Assembly: GCA_017987975.1 (NCBI GenBank)
Contig: JAGNSQ010000020.1
Coordinates: forward strand, 1-36,279
Length of the DNA stretch: 36,279 nt
Source: Saprospiraceae bacterium
GTDB taxonomy: Bacteria > Bacteroidota > Bacteroidia > Chitinophagales > Saprospiraceae
Reading direction: 5' to 3'
A program made the translations under genes and the position numbers. A model generated the notes under the pieces. That model searched no databases and was not told the origin of the DNA. It saw nothing but the letters and a program-made list of their open reading frames with translations. Position 1 is the first letter of the stretch; every line of letters begins with the position of its first letter. This document shows positions 25,501 to 33,499 of the stretch, piece after piece.

Positions 25501-28500
25501 GTAGTGGATTAACAGTTACAGTAGCGGTTGCGGTTGCCGTACATGCTGCCGCAGAAGTAACTGTAACTGTATAGTTGGTGGTTGATGCCGGAGAAACAGT
25601 AATGCTGGCAGTGGTTGCGTTGGTACTCCATAAATAGGTACCTCCTCCACTTGCTGTCAAGGTAGCACTTTGTCCTACACAAATAGGAGCTACATTGGCT
25701 ATTGCAGCAGCTGGCAATGGATTGACAGTTACGATTCTTGAAGCGGTTGCAGTACAACCTGCTGTTGAAGTAACTGTTACTGTATAAGTTGTTGTTGTGG
25801 TAGGAGAAACTGTAATACTGGCAGATGTTGCGCCTGTACTCCATGTATAACTTCCTGTTCCAGTGGCTGTCAAGGTAGCAGACTGACCCACACATATTGG
25901 ATTAACGGTATTGATGGTAACAGTTGGTAATGGGTTGACTGTTACAATTCTTGAAGCGGTAGCCGTACAACCAGCAGCAGAAGTCACAGTTACGGTATAT
26001 GTGGTTGTGACAGCCGTCGTTACCGTAATGGCAGCGGTTGTTGCATTGGTACTCCACAAATATGTACCTCCTCCTGAAGCTGTAAGAGTAGCTGATTGTC
26101 CAACACAAATTGGATTAACAGCTGCAATGGCTGCGTTAGGAAGTGGGTTTACTGTAACCGTGCTTGTTGCGGTAGCTGTACAGCCCAAAGCTGAAGTTAC
26201 CGTTACTGTATAAGTAGTTGTTGATGCAGGAGATACAGTGATTGATGCTGTACTGGCTCCCGTATTCCAGAGATAAGTTCCACCGCCTGTTGCGGTCAAT
26301 GTTGCAGAGTTTCCTGCGCAAATAGTTGCACTTCCTGCTGTTACATTGATAGTGGCTACAGGTTTAGGATCTACTATAATGGTTTTTGATGCAGACAAAG
26401 TACAACCATCTTCGGAGGTAACAGAAACTGTAAATGTTGCTGTTGTAGCCGGAGAAACCGTAATACTGGTACCTGTAGCACCCGTATTCCATAATACAAC
26501 ACCTGTACTTCCTGATACTGTAAGGGTTGTAGATTGTCCATTACAAATTTCTTCAGATGTGGCATTGATTTGGATCGTTGAACCACTGTTGTTTTGTACA
26601 TCAATGAAGGTTTCACATACAGAGTAATTTCCAAAAATATCAATTACATAGAGATTAATCGTAACTCTACCTAAGTCTGTACAATCAAAACACTTGGTTG
26701 TATCTGTAACGTCTGTTGAGAAAGCAAAACTAAATGGATAGTTACATGGATGACTGCTTGATACATTTAATGAAGCAGCTGTAATACATGCCATTCTCAC
26801 ATTTTGCCCATTGATGGTCATTGGCTGTAAGCTAATGCTGGTACCATTGATACAACTGGCTATAGGCGCTTTACAGTTTTTAATCTCAAAATCATGGAAT
26901 TCAGATACCTGATTGCCACATCTATCTTCGAAAGTGTATATTATTCTATGATTACCTACCTGGTAATAACCACTGGCATCAATTTCATTTCCTTTTCCTT
27001 GGTCTGTTACATCTGCAGTAAATGATCCATCAAAGTCATAATCGATAGCATAACTCCAGAACAATGATTCATCTGGTGTGCAATCATCTGCCCCTTCTGC
27101 TATCAGCGTTATATATCCTTCATCACAGCTGGTTTCATCGGTACAGGCTTCGTCCTCAGAATCAATAAAGATCTCAGGTGCAACTGTATTGCTTACTTTG
27201 ATCAGCTGTTGGTGTATAGCAGGTGTATAACCTGGCTCGTCTTTTCTGCACCAGTCAATAACGGTCCAGGTTCTTACAATTTTGAAACAAGATCCCTGTC
27301 CATCATCAAATGGAAAATATTGATCGTCTTTGCTGGATGCAACCAAATCACACACGCCATCATTAAACCTTGGCTTGCTATAAGCCAATGGCAGGTTGTT
27401 TGGATCCAGGTCTGTTGGTGTACATCCATTGGTTGTGGCGTAATCCAAAGGCCATACGATATTTAAATTATTGGTAGGCTTCTGAATATAGATATATGAG
27501 GTACATCTGGCTGTTCCGTTTCCGTCACTGGCTGTAAATACTCTTTCGATACTACCTACTCTACATTGGTCAACATTTGCCCGTGCAACTTCTCTAACTG
27601 TAACACCACAGGCATCTTGCGCCGTTGCTACACCATAAGCGGTTAGATTATTGATATCATAATCCACTTCACAAGAAATGGTCACATTGGCGGGACAGAA
27701 AATGGTAGGGGCTGTTTTATCCTGAACCTGCACACCAACCATACAGCTGTTTGAATTACCGGCAAGATCCCATACTCTGAGTTCTACCATTACTTCCTTA
27801 CCTACATCTGCACAACAGAAAGAGGCTATATCTCTGAAACCATGGTTGTTGCCACAAGGGGCTCCTGCGTCCATTCTTCTTATCTCCATGTAATCCATGC
27901 CACATACATCGTAACTGCCATCATCAATGGTTTCAGCATAGATATATGCCTGACCCAGAGAATTTAAGCCTACCGTGGTGGTATGGTCACACACCACAAC
28001 TGGTGGGGTTTTATCTTCAACGGTTACATAGAAAGTACAAGAATCAACGTTCAAACATTCGTCGTAAACCAGGTATTTTACTGCATGCACTCCAACTGGT
28101 AAGAAGGCGCTTCCACCATTGTTGTTGTCAATAAATCCTCCCGGATACTTGATATCAACTGTCAATTTAGTACTGCAATCATCTGTTATTCCTGTCAATG
28201 CAGGGAATTGGGCAAAGCCTTCACATTGGCCATGGCCTGCAGAAACGGTTATGTTTTGAGGACAGGTAAATGATGGCGCTTCCAAATCTGCAATGATGAT
28301 GGTTTGCGTATCTTGTCTGATGACACCTGAGGTACACCAGGCTTCGTAAACTGTCCAGATTCTCATGATTTTTCTGGCACAGCCGATGTATCCAAAATCT
28401 CTGTCTCTGTAGTCAACACCCATGTTGCATGCTGCAGCAAAATTTGGATAAATAGGCCAGCTCTCAAGGGTAGGAACCCCAGTTTCACTTGGTGATGGCA

Positions 28501-31500
28501 TACCGAATTCATCTACTTCATAATTATTGCAGGTGAGGGCATTCGCCATTTCTATATCTTTAGGGAATACAATCTCATCTACTTGCAATCGCTTAACTGC
28601 GATGGTTTGTTTGCAGATAGAAGATTTATTTCCATATTTATCTATTGCCTGATAAGTCTTATCAATATACATATTGTAGTCTCGGTCACAGTATAGTGGT
28701 TTGGTGATTGAATCCAACACTACGATACTTACTGCTCCTCCACAATTGTCATATGCCAACGGACCCGGGTAAGTATCTGCTTTGTAACAAGATACTTCTA
28801 CGGTGTCATTGCATACCATAACAGGTGGAGTCTTATCTTCAATTTTCAACGTACTCCAGCAAGAGTTGCCACTGCAACCTTCGATCATTTTGGCAATTAC
28901 TGTTTTACCTGCATGATCAGCTGTAATAGCATTGCCAGGCATCAATTGTCCTTTGTCATCCATCAACATGATCTGGTAAGGGGCTGAAGGATTAAGGTTT
29001 CCAGCTACTACCATTGCCGGTGTAATTTCAACATAACAATCTCCATCCAGTGATACCTGGATTTGGCCTTTACAAGCCATAGCCAGATCCGGATTTCCTA
29101 CTGCTACATTCAAAATTCCTGGCTCATCACAGGCAAATGGATTTTTATTGCTAAAGGTAAGGGCATAAGTACCTGGTGCTGCACCCCATTGTACTGTAAC
29201 TGAACTACTGTCTGAAGAAGCAGCTATAATATTACCTCCTCCAGCTAATGATACATGGTATCCACTTACATTAGAAGGCACACTGTACACCTGCTGACTA
29301 TTGGTACATAAAGAGGCTGTACCTGCAATTTCAATAGGATCATAACCACAACCAAGTCCTTTTATAAGCTCAAAGTCGTCTTCTGTGCTTTTCAAAACTA
29401 CACTCCAGTTTTTTCCATCTTCATAGATTGCACTGAAAGTATAATCACTTGTAGTAGGATTCACCACACTTTCTGTAAGTGTATATCCAGCCGGACCAGT
29501 AACAAAAGGAATAGGTGCTGCTGGCGGGTCAAGGCTGGTGTCGCTAAATAAATTAACCACCTGGTCAATGTACCAAGTCATTCCTTGAGGGCCTCTTACT
29601 GTAATAATTTGCTCATATTGACCATTGACTGCATTGGTAGCATTATGCAAACACTCGCATGCAGATGCAGTAACTTCATAATTAATCAATAACGCCGGGT
29701 CGTGGTCGTCTTCATCGATGGATGGGAGTCCATTGACAATATTGTCTGTATCGGTTTGTGGATGGCCTCCCATATCATTGCTCTTTATATGGTCTGCTTT
29801 GGAATCGATGTCTTTGGATGTGACATCATTGCCGCAAATATCAATTGCGCCATTTATTTCAGCAACGTTCTCTATTGTATATACTCCTTTGATATCTCCT
29901 ACATTGAAACATACATGTTCAACAAAAGATACACCCGGAGCGAGGCCGTTTTCAAATGTCAAAGATTTACTGATAGTAGATGAATTGATTTCATTCCATC
30001 CTGAGGTATTTAATTTCAATCCATAAGGTATGTAATCAACAATGTTGACTTCTTTTACTGACTGACTACCCTGGTTGTAAATGGTGATATCAAAACAAAC
30101 TTGGTCACCCTCTTTTACTTTTCTTGTTTCGGTTGTTAGAATAAAGGCCAAATCTACATATCTTACACCAAGGTAAACCGGATCATGGTCATCTTCTTCT
30201 ACACCTTCTACACCCAAGATGTAATTGTCCTGAGCACTGTTGTGGGTTCCTCCGGCATCGTTAGCATCATTGTTATCTGGGCGAGAATCAAAATCTTTGT
30301 CTGTACTCAATCCATTTACTAAAATGGTTGAAATTTCTGCAAAGTTGACAATACCCTCTGTCAATACTCCTTCTTTAACACACAATGTAACAGGAACGGT
30401 AAGCTGACCACCCGGTTGCAATGCCGCTCCCTGGTATACAAGATAATCGCCACTCTTGGCCCAAGATGGATTTTGTCCTTCGTCAAAATTCATCAGCGGG
30501 TGGAAGTAATTGGTAATTTCAAATCCAGAAACTTCTACAGAACCCTGATTGTAAACTGTAACATCAACAGTCACACAATCACCACCCAAAACGCACTCAT
30601 CCTGTACTACTTGTTTTAAGGCAAGGTCAAGAACTCTGGCAGTGGCAGGATCCTGGTCATCTTCATCGATAGATCCGTCATCGTCAATTTTATTATCTGT
30701 AAATGTATTTACATCTCCTCCTTCGTCATTGGTTTTCATGGCATCAGGGGTAGAGTCTACATCTGTTTGAGCAATTCCATTGTGATCGGTAGCACCGGCA
30801 ATTTCTGCCACATCTACCAACTTGCTCAAATCAGAGGTAATAATTCGAAGTTTTATAACAACTGAATTATTTGAACCCGGTAACAATATACCCGGTAATA
30901 TAATTTTTGCTGTGGTGCCATCAAGGGTCCAACCTGGGTTATCAGCTGCATTAAAGGTATATCCGGATGGAATGTAGTTGACCACCTGAATGTCTTTTGC
31001 AGGTACTCCGCCCTGATTGTAAACTGTCATTCTGAATTCTACCAGATCATTGTATTTTGGCAATTCAGAAGAAATCAGTTCATTTTTTAAAGCCAGGTCA
31101 AAACCTGAAACAGCTACCAATCCAATATCTACATTATGGTTTGTTCTATCATGACTAACCGCAATGATGGCATTGCTACAATTGAGGTTGTCAAAGCCTG
31201 CATTGTTGTCAATAGCTACCTGACTACCCGTGGTTGGGCTAAATAAATAATTAGCTCCACTCAAGGAAACCAATTGGTAATTGATATCCATGGCCGGTGC
31301 CGGAATAGAAATATAGTATTGTTTTCCAGCCTGCAAATCAGAAAATACGTATTGTCCATCTGCACCGGTTGTGGTTGAGGCGATCAGGTCACAATTTTCA
31401 TCGAGTAACTGTAATGGCAAATTTGATACAGGTTGTTCACCCGCATCCTGGATGCCATTTTTATTTTCATCAAACCACACCAAATTACCCAGCTGTATGC

Positions 31501-33169
31501 TAGGTAAGCCGCATCTGCCAATCAGGTCACCAAATCCGGTGGCCTTGCCAAACAGTTCGGTGGTTTGTCTAATGTACAATTCTTTTGAGCCCAACTTACT
31601 TCCGTCTGTTGTGCTATATCTTTGCATTCCTCCTGAATAGGAGTTGGTGCCGGGATCGTATGCTGCTGTCACTACCGATCCTGTACCTGGCAATACATAA
31701 ATACTACCCAGTGCTATTTCAGGGTGGTAAGCCGGTTGTGTAACCCAATAGTCGTTACCAAAAAATTCGCCACCATCAGGGCCTTGTGTATTTCCTATAC
31801 CTGTTCCTGTCAGGCTTCCTGCAGTACCATTAGATTCAAGGGTCCAAACTCCATTGTTGTTCCATACCATCAGGATGTCAGGAAACTGATGATCCAATCG
31901 GTTGGATGGTTGATTGCAATATTTATGACCCACCCTATCGGTAAACGTGATGATCATATTTCCCTCATCGGTAAAATCGAGATCGGTAAACCAATGCTGG
32001 GTGGTAAAATCGCTATAAGGTTCATCTTTCCAGTATCCTTTTAAATAGGTAGTTGAAAAGATGTTAGTAAAATTCTGTGTTGAAAGGTCCAATTCGTAAA
32101 CTACTGCCGCGCTGTTGGCAGCAGATTTATTGGTCTCTTCATAGCAGGTAACGCCAACATATAATTTATCATTGTGATACTTCAATGCGAATGGAGCATA
32201 TTCTCCATTGGAACAACCCGGATTCGGAATTGAAATTTCAACTATATTGGCTGATGATGGATTCTGGGTAGGAATCTTCACAATTGATTTGCGAAACAGG
32301 TTAACTACGTAGAGGTAATCTTCTGCCGGACTGATGGCCATGGCTCCTAATCCGACCTTTCCAACATAGGTGCCGTACTTACAATCGGTTACATCGGTAA
32401 CAGCAAGTGTACCTACATCGATGCCAAGATTACTCAAATTAGCAAACAACTGTGTACCCGCACTGGCATTGCCGTTGATTTTGGTTTTAAAAATGGCACC
32501 AGGACCATTAGGAGTCAAACCAGAATATTGTTTTACAAATGCTGAAGAAAACAATTCATTGGTTGAACTCTTCCATGCCAGCCCCCAAACAGAACCCGTT
32601 TCAGAATGCATGGCATACTTGGTGGCTTGTGATGAATTATTGAAATTATATTCAATACCCAACAAGGTCTCCATAGAACCATTGGCTCCATTGGTGGCTC
32701 CTTGTACAAAACAAGTACTGAAAATTTCCGGATTGCTTCCGCAAATGGCGTGACTTGTTACCAAACCTAGAGAAGCATTACACGCCGGCGCACTTACCAA
32801 CTGAACGTTGGACTTGTTGTCAGCACCCAGATATGAATTGGTAAACTTGGGTAGATAATCAAAACCTAACCTGTACCTGGCCCCATCGGTCAAACCACCA
32901 AATGAGTAATTTCCAGTTGCATCTGACGCCTGATTGGCTACCAATTGCCCGGAAGAATTGTACAGAGAAACCAATACATTGGATTCGGCAGGCTCTCCCT
33001 GCTCTCGTTTTCCATTGTTGTTGTCATCCCTAAATACACTGCCCTGTATGACACCGGAAGGTGCAACACACTGTGCCTGCAAATGAGGGGAAATAAATGG
33101 TGACGCTAAAAAGGCAAGTATAGGTACTATACCTTTGAGGAATCGGGGTGCTAAAACAGCTTTTTTCAT
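22544..33169 (-). CDS. Giant secreted repeat protein/adhesin with SdrD-B-like, DUF11-like, HYR, Ig-like, dockerin and T9SS domains (3541 aa)
   Basis: Domains in order: signal peptide (1-33); SdrD-B-like module (about 40-105; GSVFRDDNNNGKREQGEP); a beta-propeller-like region (about 140-550); a second SdrD-B module (from about 556; NLVWFDENKNGIQDAGEQP); three DUF11-like repeats with acidic, probably Ca2+-binding linkers (about 680-1160); a PKD-like segment; a HYR-rich core shared with the 2011-aa neighbour (about 1370-2190); seven tandem Ig-like repeats of about 71 residues (2199-2699); more HYR modules; a carboxypeptidase-like plus dockerin pair (about 3145-3255; ADVNNDDRISASDLVELKKA); a cohesin-like domain (about 3320-3440); and a T9SS type A sorting domain (APNPWTEKTS... 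GKMIRIK). The frame is open throughout. It is likely a large surface adhesin or matrix protein exported by T9SS. No enzymatic motif is seen. Confidence 0.88.
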   Translation of the reverse strand: MKKAVLAPRFLKGIVPILAFLASPFISPHLQAQCVAPSGVIQGSVFRDDNNNGKREQGEPAESNVLVSLYNSSGQLVANQASDATGNYSFGGLTDGARYRLGFDYLPKFTNSYLGADNKSNVQLVSAPACNASLGLVTSHAICGSNPEIFSTCFVQGATNGANGSMETLLGIEYNFNNSSQATKYAMHSETGSVWGLAWKSSTNELFSSAFVKQYSGLTPNGPGAIFKTKINGNASAGTQLFANLSNLGIDVGTLAVTDVTDCKYGTYVGKVGLGAMAISPAEDYLYVVNLFRKSIVKIPTQNPSSANIVEISIPNPGCSNGEYAPFALKYHNDKLYVGVTCYEETNKSAANSAAVVYELDLSTQNFTNIFSTTYLKGYWKDEPYSDFTTQHWFTDLDFTDEGNMIITFTDRVGHKYCNQPSNRLDHQFPDILMVWNNNGVWTLESNGTAGSLTGTGIGNTQGPDGGEFFGNDYWVTQPAYHPEIALGSIYVLPGTGSVVTAAYDPGTNSYSGGMQRYSTTDGSKLGSKELYIRQTTELFGKATGFGDLIGRCGLPSIQLGNLVWFDENKNGIQDAGEQPVSNLPLQLLDENCDLIASTTTGADGQYVFSDLQAGKQYYISIPAPAMDINYQLVSLSGANYLFSPTTGSQVAIDNNAGFDNLNCSNAIIAVSHDRTNHNVDIGLVAVSGFDLALKNELISSELPKYNDLVEFRMTVYNQGGVPAKDIQVVNYIPSGYTFNAADNPGWTLDGTTAKIILPGILLPGSNNSVVIKLRIITSDLSKLVDVAEIAGATDHNGIAQTDVDSTPDAMKTNDEGGDVNTFTDNKIDDDGSIDEDDQDPATARVLDLALKQVVQDECVLGGDCVTVDVTVYNQGSVEVSGFEITNYFHPLMNFDEGQNPSWAKSGDYLVYQGAALQPGGQLTVPVTLCVKEGVLTEGIVNFAEISTILVNGLSTDKDFDSRPDNNDANDAGGTHNSAQDNYILGVEGVEEDDHDPVYLGVRYVDLAFILTTETRKVKEGDQVCFDITIYNQGSQSVKEVNIVDYIPYGLKLNTSGWNEINSSTISKSLTFENGLAPGVSFVEHVCFNVGDIKGVYTIENVAEINGAIDICGNDVTSKDIDSKADHIKSNDMGGHPQTDTDNIVNGLPSIDEDDHDPALLINYEVTASACECLHNATNAVNGQYEQIITVRGPQGMTWYIDQVVNLFSDTSLDPPAAPIPFVTGPAGYTLTESVVNPTTSDYTFSAIYEDGKNWSVVLKSTEDDFELIKGLGCGYDPIEIAGTASLCTNSQQVYSVPSNVSGYHVSLAGGGNIIAASSDSSSVTVQWGAAPGTYALTFSNKNPFACDEPGILNVAVGNPDLAMACKGQIQVSLDGDCYVEITPAMVVAGNLNPSAPYQIMLMDDKGQLMPGNAITADHAGKTVIAKMIEGCSGNSCWSTLKIEDKTPPVMVCNDTVEVSCYKADTYPGPLAYDNCGGAVSIVVLDSITKPLYCDRDYNMYIDKTYQAIDKYGNKSSICKQTIAVKRLQVDEIVFPKDIEMANALTCNNYEVDEFGMPSPSETGVPTLESWPIYPNFAAACNMGVDYRDRDFGYIGCARKIMRIWTVYEAWCTSGVIRQDTQTIIIADLEAPSFTCPQNITVSAGHGQCEGFAQFPALTGITDDCSTKLTVDIKYPGGFIDNNNGGSAFLPVGVHAVKYLVYDECLNVDSCTFYVTVEDKTPPVVVCDHTTTVGLNSLGQAYIYAETIDDGSYDVCGMDYMEIRRMDAGAPCGNNHGFRDIASFCCADVGKEVMVELRVWDLAGNSNSCMVGVQVQDKTAPTIFCPANVTISCEVDYDINNLTAYGVATAQDACGVTVREVARANVDQCRVGSIERVFTASDGNGTARCTSYIYIQKPTNNLNIVWPLDYATTNGCTPTDLDPNNLPLAYSKPRFNDGVCDLVASSKDDQYFPFDDGQGSCFKIVRTWTVIDWCRKDEPGYTPAIHQQLIKVSNTVAPEIFIDSEDEACTDETSCDEGYITLIAEGADDCTPDESLFWSYAIDYDFDGSFTADVTDQGKGNEIDASGYYQVGNHRIIYTFEDRCGNQVSEFHDFEIKNCKAPIASCINGTSISLQPMTINGQNVRMACITAASLNVSSSHPCNYPFSFAFSTDVTDTTKCFDCTDLGRVTINLYVIDIFGNYSVCETFIDVQNNSGSTIQINATSEEICNGQSTTLTVSGSTGVVLWNTGATGTSITVSPATTATFTVSVTSEDGCTLSASKTIIVDPKPVATINVTAGSATICAGNSATLTATGGGTYLWNTGASTASITVSPASTTTYTVTVTSALGCTATATSTVTVNPLPNAAIAAVNPICVGQSATLTASGGGTYLWSTNATTAAITVTTAVTTTYTVTVTSAAGCTATASRIVTVNPLPTVTINTVNPICVGQSATLTATGTGSYTWSTGATSASITVSPTTTTTYTVTVTSTAGCTATASRIVTVNPLPAAAIANVAPICVGQSATLTASGGGTYLWSTNATTASITVSPASTTNYTVTVTSAAACTATATATVTVNPLPVAAIDGVNAICIGQSTQLTASGGTSYNWNTTPAQTTAVITVAPVATTTYVVTVTNANGCTDTESKILTVNPLPVAAISGDLSICLGESTTLTATGGVAYVWNTTPVQTTAAITVSPTANTTYTVTVTNANGCTDTESVIVNVATNNQPIALCQNVTVYLDGTGAVVLNAAAVNNGSSAGCDNLPITLAVSPNQFFCNDINLSPLTVTLTVTSSNGTSSTCTAQVTVLDTLPPVITCPSNLTFNCATFNGIGNLPGATTTDNCPPATITVAVLNATNSCSIGTITRSFTATDASGNSSECTQLITITGPTDPLTAGDITFPADITINSCTSLDPSVTGNVVVNTAAASCVNPSVSFVDINLNPNVPCNFTIQRTWTVIDSCTLNVSTGAGIFTDVQLILVNDNQPPVIAGYTDITISADSCPANVIYPMQGVTITDCSPVVVTNNAPFATNNNSGNPSGMYEEGTTQVIITATDACGNEAKDTISITVTLTGPAAIFCEKIIRNINDQEFVDVKAEEFITAITGTCNPDSFSFSYTITDVNDTIQRFFCDDIGDILVWIYWFDNGVNFDSCKSIVTILDPNSFCTGNIFRVFGSVLTENSVPVEGVNMNLGGMGSVLTDNAGAYRFENMESAGNYMLKPEKNDGLLEGVSTLDIIMIQRHILGSSKIISPYRLVAADVNNDDRISASDLVELKKAILGTSLSFKNNTSWKMIDSKYSFPDPNNPFNNAYPLYHEFTAPRGSMLSDFVGVKVGDVNTSYTANVTGAAENRSSMKLIANDSYIESGEDFNLAFVLNGEVDFDGGQFIFDVQNLSNIEVNSNVFTSSDLTYHVNNGKLTILIALDQAVTLKDKIIFEISGKAGSEGLMSSQLQMNSSTSKNEIYSQLLPRSIGLDWNAIQNGFNVKQNAPNPWTEKTSIMCQVDKAGVAVVKLMNATGALIYQTQQKMVPGENHVEIKADMVHGFTGVILYEIQLGDKIANGKMIRIK
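25070..26575 (-). repeat. Seven tandem Ig-like coding repeats, period about 215 bp
   Basis: Seven units within the 3541-aa gene each encode an 'ICxGQSATLTA..GGTYLWST.AT..ITVSP..TTTYTVTVT...GCTATA...VTVNPLP'-type module. Units 3 to 5 are nearly alike at both protein and DNA level, which points to recent unequal recombination. The two units nearest the C-terminus carry 'NTTP.QTTA' inserts. Confidence 0.85.
29690..31140 (-). repeat. Three DUF11-like repeats with acidic linkers, period about 475 bp
   Basis: Each unit reads 'VDLAL...YNQG...V.NYIP...AEI.G', then an acidic linker of the form D-x-D-S-x-x-D ... ND-x-GG ... DN ... DEDD-x-DPA (about residues 803-840, 960-996 and 1123-1158). The linkers resemble calcium-binding spacers. 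Confidence 0.7.
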
Positions 33170-33499
33170 TTTGGACCTTATTAATGAATTACTCTTAATC
33201 CACTATCAGATCTCAGGTTAGGTACTATTAAGTCGTGAATTGTCTTCCCGAAGGAACACAAAATTCACTCCGGCAAATATATAGATTTTCTATAATATGT
33301 TGTTGCCACTATTACGTATATTTTTATTTTTTTATGTGTTATTAATTGTGTATCAAATATTTACACATATTTTAATTATTGTATATGACGACTTTTGGCT
33401 TTCTTCCCCTTATTTTTGATATCCCCGGCCTTTTTAAAAACTGGAATAAGTACAGGATCAGTTTGAATGACGTGGTCTATTTTTAGTGCCAGAATTTGA
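33170..33499. other. Intergenic region: leader of the 3541-aa gene and UvrD 3' flank
   Basis: The right half is AT-rich with a TATGTGT/ACACATA inverted repeat (about 33332-33368). The left half is the roughly 100-nt leader of the giant gene, with ATCTCAGGTT (33210-33219) that also occurs in the leader of the 2011-aa gene. A minus-strand frame of 42 codons (33503-33376) has no usual start codon. No gene is called. Confidence 0.5.
33274..33281 (-). promoter_or_regulatory. -7 promoter box of the 3541-aa gene
   Basis: TATATTTG on the minus strand fits TAnnTTTG, 104 bases before the ATG at 33169. No clear -33 TTG is seen. Confidence 0.4.

Noticed and set aside
25509..26321. Cys/Tyr/Asn-rich minus-strand ORFs across the repeat array
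   Set aside because: These are alternative frames of the Ig-like repeats. Their apparent repetition only mirrors the coding repeat.
25070..26575. Regular spaced repeats resembling a CRISPR array
   Set aside because: The period is about 215 bp, the repeat units are diverged coding sequence in frame, and no cas genes or 20-40 nt direct repeats occur.
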